Positions 43,063 to 54,685 of a DNA stretch of 64,000 nt are shown here, one piece after another. The notes beneath the pieces are model-generated. The model saw only the letters and a list, made by a program, of their open reading frames with translations, had not been told where the DNA came from and made no database searches. The DNA is from Vanessa cardui. Its lineage: Eukaryota > Arthropoda > Insecta > Lepidoptera > Nymphalidae. The stretch lies in assembly GCF_905220365.1 (NCBI RefSeq), contig NC_061136.1:12131702-12195701 (forward strand). The letters run 5' to 3'. Position 1 is the stretch's first letter. The number at the start of each line of letters is the position of its first letter. The position numbers and the translations under genes are program-made.

Positions 43063-44455
43063 TAAAAAAATATTATATTTTGCTCATATTATCATATATA
43101 CCTCTATTCTAAATATATTTTGGAAATAGACTTAAGGCAGAGTGGTGTAATACCTTTTCGTTTTCCAGAGAAATTATCTTAAAAAAATCACGACAGTTGT
43201 CAAATATGACAGCTGTCACGTCATTTCATATTAATGAACGTCGTGACGGGTTAATATTCATCGTTGTTACGTTTTGAAGGGACGACCTTAATGTCATTAT
43301 AATACTTTTTTACAAAAAAAGAAATAGGCAAGAGAGGTCTCAATTTTTGATATGAAGATTTAATTAGTAGAAAAACTTTGAATATATTCAAATTGGAATC
43401 AACAATCTTGTTAAAAAGAATGCAACCGTGTACTACAAATAAATATATGTGCATACAGCATAACTGTAGAGAAAAGCGTCCCAGTATAGGATAAGGGTTT
43501 CGAGGCCACGATTGTATTTTTATAATTTTACAAACAATTAAACTTTTCTACAAGGATATTAAAGATTATTAATAAACTGGATTTCAACTTGCATCCTTCA
43601 GTTCGAATCCAATTATGATATTCATATGATCATCTCGACTCTTACAATTAAATGAAAATAATTTTAAAGAGTATATTAATTAACTATAACTAATGTAAGA
43701 GATTATATAGTTTCATCAAAGTTTTTAACGTAAATACATACCTAAAAAGAGTACATGCATAATAGGAGTCTTGTCAAGAAGTTAAATTTGAGACATCGTC
43801 AAAAAACATTCAAATCCATTACGTCAATCAAAAAGAAGGGTTGTAAAAACAACTTCAAAATGAAGGTTTTTCATAATAAATCGAAAAGGTGAAGGAAATA
43901 AAATTTATAATAAGAAGTGTATAACGTAAAATTTAACATAAAAATGTTCCCTTAACTACTTTTGGCTACTCGTAAAGCTCACGGAGTTAGGGAGTTTACT
44001 GCCGTAAGACCTAATAAAATTCAATTGGTACTTGCCTGGAATTTATTTATGGTAAAAAAAAAAACATTCAAATGTTATTTAAATTTTCCTAACGTGGTGG
44101 TTAGTTACGCAAATAGCAAAGACCATTTTTATGTAAAAGTTAAAAAAAGTAATTCAGATGTCAAGTTATCTATATTACTTATTTGTAACAGTTGTGTCAA
44201 TGATACTCTTGGAATTAATAATTGTTGACTTCCAGGCAAGATATTATTACATATAATATATATCGGAGCCCGAGCCGTGAATCCGAGCCAGTCTTTAAAA
44301 AACATGACGTCAACATAACTGACGTCACGAGTGTCAGGGTTTCGAACTTTAACCATCCTCCTTATTATGTAATTATAAATTAAACTCAGGAAATAATCTT
44401 CTCTGATTTATTCCAATATGAGGCAGTCCGATAGCTCCGACGGCTCAAACAAGCC
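43063..44455. other. AT-rich stretch without recognised gene
   Basis: Short frames only (including an 88-aa frame at 43962-44228 with no domain). Two CRE-like TGACGTCA sites lie at 44305-44312 and 44320-44327. Confidence 0.3.
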
Positions 44456-44678
44456 TGTCGATACCGTTTTTTTTTTTTGTGTGTTGTGTATTGCTGTTGG
44501 CCCTACTGGCCTTCACAGCGTCACCTGACTTTCGGGCGAGAACTAATGTCCCCTGCCCTGAGGTTGAGCGCGGGGCTCTAAATTAAAACTAAATTAAAAC
44601 TAAAGTTCGTCCTGAGGGTGTCTCCTATGAGATCGCACCTCGGCTCAGAACGAAATCGGTGGGGAAGTGTCGATACCG
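44456..44678 (-). mobile_element. 5'-truncated retroposed insert with poly(A) and 11-bp TSD
   Basis: TGTCGATACCG occurs at 44456-44466 and 44668-44678. Between them a 201-bp segment starts with 12 T, i.e. on the minus strand it ends in poly(A), and is GC-richer than its flanks (GGGACATTAGTTCTCGCCCG on the minus strand). This is the structure of a target-primed insertion of a LINE 3' end; the parent element is not identified. Confidence 0.75.
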
Positions 44679-44892
44679 ACGGGCGCTTGGTCTTTTATAA
44701 CAAAAATAGGTGGGTAGACTTATTCATTTAACATAACACCTGTTTACAAACACTAAAATATTTCAGACTAATTTCACTTTTCACTAAAAATTATCAATTT
44801 AAAAATCAAACAGTTTTAACTTATTAAAATTATCATTTCTGGAAATGCGTTTTTATTAAATTCGTGGTTTCGCGCCGACATAATTATATAAT

Positions 44893-45072
44893 TGTATTTA
44901 AATAACATGAATGTATTTTTAAATGTTGAAAAAGAGTAACTACTGTCTTACTTGCCGGTTCTTCTCGGTATAATCTACTTTCACAACAGGTGGTAACTTC
45001 ACTAAATGTAGTTGTCAAATGGCGATTCAAAAGTGCATGTAAAGTACTCGACTAAAGTATATTTTGATTTTA
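44893..45072 (-). repeat. Interspersed repeat family A (minus copy)
   Basis: Long copy on the minus strand: AAATGTTGAAAAAGAGTAAC, TTGCCGGTTCTTCTCGGTAT and ACTAAAGTATATTTTGATTT. Closely parallel to the 1.77-1.96 kb copy. Confidence 0.62.
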
Positions 45073-45587
45073 CAAAATAATCATATTTACTGAATAAATT
45101 AAATATTAATTTAAATGTGTATTTCATTGGTTCTGTTACAAAATAAACATATCTACTACAAGGTTATATATTAGTTTTACTATATTAATTTGATTATTAA
45201 ATAAGAAAAAGTATTACTATTAGTTATTATATATAATATTTTTAAATGAATAACATATCGAGAGGTATTTACAAAAATTAAGTCTGTACATTTGTACGGT
45301 CCGTACAAGTATGTTCCAGCGCGATACGAAAATTATAATTGGATTTTTTTACTCAATTACCCAGGACTTGCTGCGTCATATTTCACAATTCAAATGCACT
45401 GAATACGAAATATTTATTATATAATCTATCCTAGTCATGAGGTCCGTCTTTTTAAATGGTGGTAGGGCTTTGTGCAAGCCTACCGCTGTATCGTGTATTC
45501 CATCAATTTGTACAAGGACCAGAAACGGAGTTGCGTTTTGTCGACATGAAATGAATATGTGCACAGTAATAAAAAATCAAAAAAAAA

Positions 45588-45850
45588 CAAAGGGTACCAT
45601 TGAAAACCAGCATGAATTGCTGAATGGTATACCTATTTGGGACACGTCACGTATATTGTAGTTGTTCTTTTTCTTTATTTTTTTTTTGTATCGTTACTTT
45701 TTTTTTATCGTTCATTTTATTTATTTTTTTGTGTAAATGATAATTTATTAGTACTTAAGTTATTTTTTATTATTATTATTATTTATACTTTTTATTTTGT
45801 ACCAATTGTCATCTTGTCCCAGATAAAAGTGTTCTTTCTTTCTTTTCTTT
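45588..45850 (+). repeat. Interspersed repeat family E, copy 1
   Basis: CATTGAAAACCAGCATGAAT, GCTGAATGGTATACCTATTT, then T-rich tracts with (TTA)n, then CATCTTGTCCCAGATAAAAG and TTTCTTTC. A second copy is at 51288-51515. The 101-aa frame reading through the T-rich tract is not a credible gene. Confidence 0.55.
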
Positions 45851-46464
45851 CTTCTATTAAACCACTGGTTTACGGGTTGCCCAGCAATGTAAATAGTCGC
45901 TGGATCGATCCTGACCCCTTGGGCTATTGTCGTCCCCACTAATTAGACAAGTTTAAAAGTGTGGGTAATCATTAGTAATTCCTCAATTATTTTGGGGCAT
46001 TGATAATATTACAAAAAAATGAATATAAAAAAATAAACGTTGACGAATTGCCAGAGTTATTCAACAATAATAATAATATTTAAAAAGATTTTATAGGTAC
46101 ATTTTTAAAATTTCTAGAAACTGCCATGATAAGACTATCATTAAAAGTAAAATCAATGAAAAGTAAGCACTTTCAAGTAAAACTGTTTACTTTTATTGGA
46201 ATTTGTCACTGACAACTCTATCAAAATTTCTTTGCAGTTTATTCAGTTGTGGAGGACTTAAGGCTGTTGTGTTGACACATCCGTGTTTATACAGCTGGAA
46301 ATACGATCGCCTCATTTACAAACGAAGTGGAATCAATATAATTCCTTTTTCAACTTTCAAAACGTCTTAAGTATTTTCGATTCGGAAATTTCGATGAAAA
46401 AACATGTTGATATTGAATTAAATTCTGAAGTAGTTGTCTTTTTATCTCATTTACTCAAGGACTA

Positions 46465-46640
46465 GCAATCGCCTCTGGCTTTGTTCACGTTTTAGGGTGT
46501 TGGTTGTCATATGTCAGGGAAAATAATAGCCTATGTTTGTTTCATACCTAAATTAATCAAATTTGGTTCACGGTTTGGTCGTGAAAAAGCGACAGACAAT
46601 CAGACAGTCAGACTTTCACATTTATAATGTTAAATATAGA
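46465..46640 (+). repeat. Short repeat ending in TTTATAATGTTAAATATAGAT
   Basis: Begins near CTAGCAATCGCCTCTGGCTT and has GCCTATGTTTGTTTCATACC, GGTTCACGGTTTGGTCGTGA and CGACAGACAATCAGACAGTC, ending at TTTATAATGTTAAATATAGA. Same general class as 3525-3745. Confidence 0.45.
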
Positions 46641-47849
46641 TTTCTAAAATAAAATACACACTAAACAGGAATAACACAAATGGCTATGAAGCATATTATT
46701 ATAATATGTATTAAAATACAGGATACAACAGCTTACACTTAATTTACTAGCGATGGCGTCTTCGAACAATTGCAATGCTGATACTAAATATACGAGATAA
46801 TTAATGTCTTTATTTATAAATATGCTATATAATGCTATAGCATTCACAGCTTTTTTGTAATTATACAATACAAAGAGCTAAACTCCGCGTTTGAAATCTG
46901 TAATATCTTCAAAAATAATTTATGCAAAATGGTAAAGGACTGTATTGATCTATATTGAATGTACAATGTATTTAATGTACTTAATTGGATAAGGATTACT
47001 GCTGTATTGCCTTAAATTCTAAACTTATTCTAAGCCCAAGGTAAAAAATTAAATTCAATTAAACCTGCAACTAGCTAATGCCTGACAGCCACAGACTCTT
47101 TTAATTTTTTTGTTAGTATTTATCCGAACCGACTCTCGCCCAACCAACATTCGACCAACTGCGGTAAACCGTGGATAATGCTATTTAGAAGCCTTTCCGC
47201 AAGTGTCAACACCAACTGCACAAAGTTTTAACATGGTTTTAACTTAGTCCGTGAACATCGCATACGAACAAAACTATTTTATATAAAATCCAAATTCAAC
47301 TATTCATGTTATAGGATTCAATTTGATTAAACTTGGTGGTAGGGCTTTGTGCAAGCCCGCGTGGTTAGTCAACCTTCACATTCTACCGTTAAACAGTGTT
47401 TATTATAAACTTTGAATTTGTGGGTAGTTGTTTGAATATACGTCGATTTATCATGAATAATCCTGATACTTGCAATAAAATATAAACATATTGTGGTGCA
47501 ATTGTCAGTACTCTGATTTATATTCATAAGATGGTCTTTCTATGAAACATATTGGCGCGTCTTGGGGGTATAAATCGTATTTTCTCTCTTTTTCCGTCAT
47601 GTCCGCTCTCTTTTCCCCTGTGAGATCATGGCACGTTTACTATTTACTTCGTTGCTATACATTATTATAAGATATATATTTGTTTGATTAATAAAAGAAC
47701 AGTCAGAGTAAGAAAACCTTCGTCAGTTTTCAAATAAATTCCTTTATCAAGTCTTAAACTCTTAGTACCTTTTGAAACTAAAGCACTAAACTGACAACTG
47801 TCATATATGCTTGATCGGTAAATCAGATTATCGCACATATTGAGCACAC
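46641..47849. other. AT-rich stretch without recognised gene
   Basis: No gene. A family B scrap (GGTGGTAGGGCTTTGTGCAA) occurs at 47335-47354; the same words are at 45460-45479. Confidence 0.35.
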
Positions 47850-48437
47850 AATAAATAAAATTTTAACAAAAAGAAAAACCGACTTCAAACAAAACAGTAT
47901 TTTAAAACAAATTAAAATGCACTAAAAAGTAATAAAAATAATTGCATATTTAACACAGTTTTGAGAGTCCTCCTAGGTAAAATGAAATGTAAAATATTAG
48001 ACTACTTAAAAGTCGATTTACGGTTATATAACGTAGTTATAGTTATTGTTATATTTGGAACCGGTGTCAGCCACAGGCACACGCTTCAACAATCAAAAGA
48101 AAGAAGCGATACGAGCCTCTTGATTGACCCAGTATAATATCGCATAAAAGGTAATTTGTAAGAAACATTTCTTAAAGTATTCTCGTATTGTTTTTATAGG
48201 TATAGTATAGGGTTGGCTGACACCGACTCCAAATATAGCAATAATTATAACTACATTATATAATCGTAAATCGACTTTTAAGTAGTCTAATATTTTTCAT
48301 TTCATTTTACCTAGGAGGACTCTCAAAACTGTGTTAAATATGCAATTATTTTTATTACTTTTTAGTGCATTTTAATTTGTTTTAAAATACTGTTTTGTTT
48401 GAAGTCGGTTTTTCTTTTTGTTAAAATTTTATTTATT
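47850..48437. mobile_element. Foldback element: 224-nt inverted arms, 140-nt spacer
   Basis: Left arm 47850-48073 and right arm 48214-48437 are inverted copies of equal length. The outer 165 or so nt differ at only about one position (TGTAAAA against TGAAAAA); the inner 60 nt differ at about six. The spacer (48074-48213) is unrelated and has its own AGAAAGAAGCG segment. No coding capacity. It could be a foldback/long-TIR DNA element or a palindrome formed by inverted duplication of a repeat. I see no clear target duplication. Confidence 0.82.
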
Positions 48438-48800
48438 TTTTGATTTTAAGTGAAGCTGATGTAGACTAACATTTTTTTCTTAATATGGATAGATTAAGCG
48501 TGCCGTTTATATGAATCAGAAACTACTTCAGGGACAATTTCAAAAGAAACTTTCGAATAAAGCAAAAATACACTTTCGAAAATGCGGCTTTAATACGTCA
48601 TGCGGCATAAACTACGAGGTACCACCCTCGAATGAGCTGTAATCGACCTCAGTAAAAAAACTTTGCAAAAGAGCTATTCGTATGCTTTGACGTACATCAT
48701 ATGACATCACATCATATACACAAAATTTGATTAAAGACAGAAAGAAATTCTGCCCCAAATCACACCCTAACTGTAAGCCGTTTAGGAGTTCCGTCAATAC

Positions 48801-49048
48801 ATAGTATAAAACAAAGTCGCTTTCTCTGTCCCTATATCTTTAAAACTACGCAACGGATTTTGATGCGGTTTTTTTTAATAGATAGTGTAATTCAAGGGGA
48901 AGGTTTGTGTATATAATAAATGAACAATATAGTAAAGAAACACTGACAATTTTAGAAGTTTGCAATGTGATTTCGTAAATAAACAAATTCTTTAGTATAT
49001 TTAGTATCAGTATTGCACCCGTGAGAAGTCAGGGCGGGTCGCTAGTTG
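48801..49048 (-). repeat. Interspersed repeat family C (minus copy)
   Basis: Reads on the plus strand from ATAGTATAAAACAAAGTCGC to CAGGGCGGGTCGCTAG, the reverse of family C, with GTATCAGTATTGCACCCGTG near the end. Confidence 0.62.
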
Positions 49049-49079
49049 ATTATAATATTCGATTATGACAATTACATGA

Positions 49080-49565
49080 ACATAACCACGTTCCGGAAGG
49101 TGATTCAAATATCCAAGTACCCATAAATAAAAGATTCGACCGAGTATTGCTAACGTGCTCCTCAGAATTGTTCCGTCCCCTCCCGTTCCCTTAATTTGTC
49201 ATAGATCCTATACTCAGAACCTTACCAAACTTTCACCTAACTACCCTTAAAGTATATCCTTTATAATAAAAAAAGAATCATCAAAATTGGTTAACGTGAT
49301 TTTGAGTTATTCACCTATTCGTCGCGCATATACATAATGCAAATTTAAGACTTATGTCGTTTTCATACGGATACCAACATCGGAAAAAAATAAAAAAAAA
49401 ATGGGACCCCACGGGAAGTACTACCTTTCAAACAAAAAAAAAATTATCAAAATCGGTCCACCCAGTAAAAAGTTATGAGGTAACAAACATAAAAAAAAAA
49501 AAAAAAAAATACAGACGAATTGATAACCTCCTCCTTTTTGGAAGTCGGTTGAAAATAGATCTTAA
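49080..49565 (+). repeat. Unnamed repeat ending GGAAGTCGGTTGAAAAT
   Basis: Includes GTCGTTTTCATACGGATACC, ATCAAAATCGGTCCACCCAG, A-rich tracts and CTCCTCCTTTTTGGAAGTCG. These blocks form a common lepidopteran repeat, probably a retrotransposon 3' region. The 103-aa Lys-rich frame is an artefact of the A tracts. Confidence 0.45.
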
Positions 49566-49674
49566 GGTGACGAACCATTTCTTACCCCGACTTTACATAT
49601 TTATTTATTGCTTAACTATCAGTATAAATTCTTTCAATAATAATGATTTTGGTTTTTTCACATAAGCGCGGTCC

Positions 49675-49960
49675 CGTATTTAGAGGCTATGCCTACTTTC
49701 TATCACTGTAAGCGTCGAGGGGAGAATGTCTCTGTACCCTGGGAGCTCCTCTAACTTGGAGACCCGCAAAGGTCTACAGGGCCTGCTGTTGGGGCGTTAT
49801 AGCAGCATGCGTAAGAGCTCCCGTGTTGTTCCACTGAAGACAAGGTACCGCTGGGTTTAACGTGGGTATTCTGGTGATTCGGGTCGTACCAGTCGTTCTT
49901 AGTATCGGCGAGCCAAACATATCCCCACGTAAGAGCGATTTTCCTACGACAAAAAATGGG
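49675..49960. other. GC-richer island, origin unknown
   Basis: An abrupt GC-rich patch (CGTCGAGGGGAGAATGTCTC, GACCCGCAAAGGTCTACAGG, GGGTCGTACCAGTCGTTCTT) with a 75-aa minus-strand frame at 49751-49978. No domain recognised. It may be the 5' part of a retrotransposon or an exon-like remnant. Confidence 0.3.
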
Positions 49961-50308
49961 TTCCGTATTTAAAATCATAACGGATATTTTTACGAAAATT
50001 ATGACTTTAAAATGCAGATTATATCTTGATAGAGAAACGGGCTTCGAGCCAACGTGGGTACTTCATAACAAGTTTCGTAATAATTTTACACCTGAACTAA
50101 AGTTTTCGGGTCAAGCTGGGAGCGAATTTTTTTATTAAAAACACCGTTTTATAATGTGTTCGTATAAAATTGCTTTGTGTAGACGATATTATGTTTGAAA
50201 AGCGATTTAATTTAGACCATTGTAACATTTCATTTCCTACTTTTTTTTTTAAATATATTTTTGTTTTTTAATTAAATATAGTAACACGCATTGATTTAAT
50301 TTATGACT

Positions 50309-50540
50309 ACCGACCCGCCCTGAGAATTTGTTTATTTACAACATCACATTAGAAAATTCTAAAATTATAAGTGTTTTTTTTTACTATATTGTCAATGTAT
50401 TAGACACAAAACCTTCCTCTCGACTTACTCTATCTAGTAAAAAAAAATCGCATCAAAATCCATTGCGTAATTTTAAAGATCTAAGCATACATAGGGACAG
50501 ACAGCGGTAAGCGACTTTGTTTTATACTGTGTAATGATTT
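50309..50540 (+). repeat. Interspersed repeat family C
   Basis: ACCGACCCGCCCTGAG start (about 20 nt of the GCTTCGCACGGGTGCAAT block missing), ACAACATCACATTAGAAAAT, and ACATAGGGACAGACAGCGGT then TTTTATACTGTGTAATGATT at the end. Confidence 0.6.
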
Positions 50541-50557
50541 AGATAGGCAGACATGCA

Positions 50558-50690
50558 AATGGTGGCCCTGGGACAACTTATGTAAACTCCTTGCATCACC
50601 AATGCGCCACCAACCTTGGGTACTAAAATATATTACATCTACAATACTAAGAGCTGCTGTTTGGCGGTAGAATAGTCTCCTCGTCTGTGT
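50558..50690 (-). repeat. Interspersed repeat family B (minus fragment)
   Basis: ATCACCAATGCGCCACCAAC, CTTGGGTACTAAAATATATT and GCTGCTGTTTGGCGGTAGAA, abutting the family C copy. Confidence 0.55.
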
Positions 50691-51287
50691 ACGATGATGC
50701 ACAAATCCACTATCTATCAAAAGTGCATTTTAAATATAAGTTATATAGTATTTATTGTCCTAGGATATAATTCCCATGAAAATAACTATTCACCGTCTCA
50801 ATACAACATTTGAAAAAGTATTAGAACATTAGACGCGTAAAAATTCAATAAATATTCTCCTATATCGCACACGAGTATGTATCACTCTACTCATATCTAA
50901 ATTTTATTTAAAATACTGCAATATTGTTTCAAAATATCTCAGCTAGTTTGGGAACGCTTTCTTAAGATATTCAGAAGTTTTAGATACGAATACCGCACTC
51001 GAGTAAAATCACATTATGCGACTGTTTTATAACTCTCCGCATATTTTGTTCGAAATTTCCATATACTTCTTGTAGATAGATTTCTATCTCTGATTCAGAT
51101 GTGTTTGTTTATTATTTTTTTAATTAATTGTAGGTAATGAAATACTTAAAAAATATTATTAATATATTATACTCGTATATTTAAAAATGATATATTGTTA
51201 TTATGTGTTTATTGTACGTATATTAATATTGTAGTGTTTATTAAAATAATATTACCATATATTGTCACAGTCCATCACAACAACACA

Positions 51288-51515
51288 CCATTGAAAATCA
51301 GCGTTGGGTTCTTGGATCCCAACTTGGAAGCTGAATGGTACACCTTTTAGGACACATTAATTATCATTGTTTTGTTTTTGTCTTTTTTTTTTTTAGATTA
51401 AGTTAGTCAGTAATTATAATTACTTAATATGTTTTTTTTATTTTAGTTGTTTTTTTTTTTTTGTACTTTTTATTCTTTTTATTGTGTCTCGTGTCCTAAT
51501 AAACATTTCTTTCCT
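51288..51515 (+). repeat. Interspersed repeat family E, copy 2
   Basis: CATTGAAAATCAGCGTTGGG, AAGCTGAATGGTACACCTTT, T-rich tracts and GTGTCCTAATAAACATTTCT. Pairs with 45588-45850. Confidence 0.55.
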
Positions 51516-52061
51516 TCTTTCTTTACTTGAATGGAATTTAACACAAAATTCAAAATACGGGACACATTACAAATATTTGTCCATTACATAATAGAACCAC
51601 TTGGATGACTAAGGTCACATTTAAATTACAAATATATATACATATAGTACACAATCTTTCGACAGTTTACATAGATAGATTATAATCTAACGGTTTTTAC
51701 AAAATATCAGTGATATATAATATATATATTATTTTTTATTTTCAAATTTTTTTGAACAATAACATAAATTAAATAAGATTTGTGTGGACATTCCTTTCTT
51801 AGTTGTTAAACGCACATATAGTTTAAACTAATGTTGTTTCACGTATATGCTACAGATGCCTACATGCCAACCTATTTGGCTGGAACCCAAGACCGGATAA
51901 AGATGTTTGGCTTGTCGGTAAGGCCTTGTAAACGAGCTTCAGAATTTAAACGCAGGCTCATAATATATCCACAAGTTATTATGCATTCGCATTTTGTATA
52001 TAGCGAATATTATCTTGTCTGCATATATATAATCCAAGTGATTGCTTTTGTTTTAAGATTT

Positions 52062-52662
52062 ACTAGCGACCCGCCCCGGCTTTGCACGGGTGCAATGCTG
52101 ATACGAAGAGTCTATCACCTTGGATTTTATTGGTGGTATGGTGGTGAAGAGTCGAGATGGCCCAGTGGTTAGAACGCGTGCATCTTAACCGATGATTGCG
52201 GATTCAAACCCAGGCAAGCACCGCTGATTCATGTGCTTAATCTGTCTTTATAATTCATCTCGTGCTAAGCGGTGAAGGAAAATATCCTGAGGAAATCAGC
52301 ATGTGACAAATTTTATAGAAATTGTGTATTCCACCAACGCGCATTGGAACAGCGTGGTGGAATATGTTCCAAAACTTCTCCTCAAAGGGAGAGGAGGCCC
52401 TTAGACCAGCAGTGGGAATTTACAGGCTGTTTTTGTTGTTGTTGTTGTTGTATGTATGGTGTACAGTACTGTAGTACTCTATCTATCTTGTAGGGTTCAG
52501 GTGACTCTCTCGACATCACTTTTGAAACCTATTAAATAATTGGTGTCTAGTCAATCTATCTATTGAATAAAACTGCATCAAAATAAATTATGTAATTTTT
52601 AAGATCTAATCATATATAGAGCCAGACAGTGGTAAGCGACTTTGTTTTGTACTATGTAATGA
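52062..52662 (+). repeat. Interspersed repeat family C interrupted by a SINE
   Basis: Starts ACTAGCGACCCGCCCCGGCT with the full GCACGGGTGCAATGCTGATA block, is cut at about 52144-52454 by SINE-1, and ends ACAGTGGTAAGCGACTTTGT then TACTATGTAATGATT. Confidence 0.65.
52144..52454 (+). repeat. SINE-1 copy nested in family C repeat
   Basis: Head GAGTCGAGATGGCCCAGTGG, B box ATTCAAACCC-like, body lacking about 12 nt around CTGCCACATG, tail (TTG)n. TATGGTG at 52137-52143 and 52455-52461 is a candidate target duplication. Confidence 0.88.
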
Positions 52663-53416
52663 TTAATTTATAATATGTGTAATAACTATATTTAAAAACT
52701 TTATTTAGTTCAGAGTTAGTTTTTTTAAATTCAAATTTATTGTGACCTATTAAGAGATCTGAATAAAGGTCTATTAACATTATTTAGTATAATTATCAAT
52801 AAAAATTTCAATACAGTCCAACATCAGTAGCGGCTTTGCATATGTAGAACAAGGGTCTACATGAAATGGTTAGATCATAATATACATCTCAGTCAGCATA
52901 TTTTCCGACATCTTTAATAATCATCATCTTATGACAGCGTTACAAGATAGTTAGTTAGTTAGGCGGAAGATAGTTCATATTACGCGCAGAAAATAAAAAT
53001 ATATAACAAATGAAAATATTTTATTTTGTTTGCTGCATTTTCTTAACTAAATTATAACTTATAGTCGGTATGTAATAAGGTTATTTCAGCTTAACTTAGC
53101 TTTTCTTGCACCTCGGGCGAAAGTTATACATCAAGCCCGCTTCATTTATCTCAGTATACATTATATATTCCTCTGCTAAGAGAGTATGGCCTCATTCCCA
53201 ACTTGGTTCAACTCTGATTATACAATAAGAACGACAAGCTCTTAAGTAAGCTCACAACTTAACTTAATTAAGATACTGATAAGAGTTAATAGTTCATATT
53301 ATAATGAAAATATTGAAAAAAAAGTTAAGTTATCTTTAAGTTAATTAAATAATTTACCCCATATTTTTATATTACCGCCTGGCAACGGGAAATTCGCAGA
53401 CGCGAATATTCATGTA
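52663..53416. other. AT-rich stretch
   Basis: No gene, RNA or repeat recognised. Confidence 0.3.
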
Positions 53417-53754
53417 TAGTACGACACAACTTAGATGTCGCATCGGCAAAATTCGTAAAACCGATCACATCCGAATTGAGTACGCTATCCCAAATTATCA
53501 GTATTTATTTCTCGTGCGAATATGATCTTTGCACAAACGTAATAACTTGTAATATCATATGACCTAATATATTTGTCAATTTGACGCGTCGATTTACATG
53601 CACTTGTTTTCCCTGACGCGTGATTCTATAGCGACGAATAGCGTCGAATGGCGCGATAGGGAGCTATTTCTATTGGTTGTGTAAATCGGCAGTATTCGGT
53701 TTTAATTTCATTCGATTGCATTTTTCGATGCTACATCTAATTTGTGTCCTACTA
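53417..53754 (+). mobile_element. MITE with 30-bp TIRs and TA target
   Basis: TAGTACGACACAACTTAGAT at the left and the inverse ATCTAATTTGTGTCCTACTA at the right, flanked by TA (53415-53416, 53755-53756). 338 bp, no frame. It is the uninterrupted relative of 34074-34714 in opposite orientation; ATTGGTTGTGTAAATCGG near 53678 covers the place where the SINE sits in the other copy. Confidence 0.82.
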
Positions 53755-54327
53755 TACATTGCTCTACGTTTGTTTTATCTACTAAGAGTATTTATATTTT
53801 TGATAGACGAAATATAATACAACTATAGATAGAATAGTTTAAATATAAAATAATGTAGAGATAAAAAACATATAATTGTTCAAAAAAAAAATTCTACAAT
53901 ATTGATTTGAGTTACTTTTAATATCTAGAATAACGGTCTTAGTCAGTGAGTATACATTATTTTTTAATTAAATACTAACAGTTTTAACAGCAATTACATT
54001 TTCATTTACCCATGTATACGTTAGGAGGCTATGCCAAGATCATTTTACAGTATTTTGTATTATACTAGTGAACGACCAAGTAGCCAGTGTCATTTTAATT
54101 TTTCTTAAATAATCGGTGGTCCTCTTCGAGCCGGATTCACTGATGATGTGCTATAAATATAACAGTTAATTTTATTTCACCCACAAACATTCTTATCGTT
54201 ATATTTAAACTGTTCTTAACTTTGTAACTTCCGTGTTCTATGAGCAAGTTGAAGTTAATTTATTGTCTCAGTGTGTTAAGTTTATACAAGTTTGATATCG
54301 TAACTAGTACAAGTACTACTAGTACTC

Positions 54328-54455
54328 AAACGAACATTATAATATTTATATTATATATTACTAATTTAAGTACTTGCAAGATGTTAATCTTTTTTTAATT
54401 TAATTAGTAAAATTTTAATTAGTAATATATAATATAAATATTATAATGTTCGTTT
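54328..54455. mobile_element. Small MITE-like element with 39-bp perfect inverted repeats
   Basis: Arms 54328-54366 and 54417-54455 are exact inverted copies (AAACGAACATTATAATATTT at the outer left), with a 50-nt AT-rich spacer. No coding capacity. Target duplication not clear. Confidence 0.65.
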
Positions 54456-54490
54456 TTTATTTATCTCCACATCGTACATACATATATTGT

Positions 54491-54685
54491 AATAGTAACA
54501 GTAAAAGCCTGTAAATTTCCCACTGCTGGGTTAAGGCCTTCTCCCACTAAGGAGAGGGTTTTGGAACATATTTCACCACGTTGCTCAAATGCGGGTGGGT
54601 GGAATGTAGATGTGGTAGAATTTCGATTCAATTAGACAAATGCAGGTTTCCTCACGATGTTTTCCTTCACCACTGAGCACGAGAT
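54491..54685 (-). repeat. SINE-1 copy lacking the tRNA head
   Basis: Body and tail side only: AAAGCCTGTAAATTTCCCAC, GGTTTTGGAACATATTTCAC and CTTCACCACTGAGCACGAGA. It stops where the tRNA-like region would begin, consistent with 5' truncation. The frames across it are not genes. Confidence 0.82.

Noticed and set aside
45637..45942. 101-aa Phe-rich hydrophobic frame, possible membrane protein
   Set aside because: It reads through long T tracts and a (TTA)n run of a repeat whose second copy at 51.3 kb does not keep the frame.
49354..49665. 103-aa Lys-rich frame
   Set aside because: Created by A-rich tracts inside an interspersed repeat; no domain.
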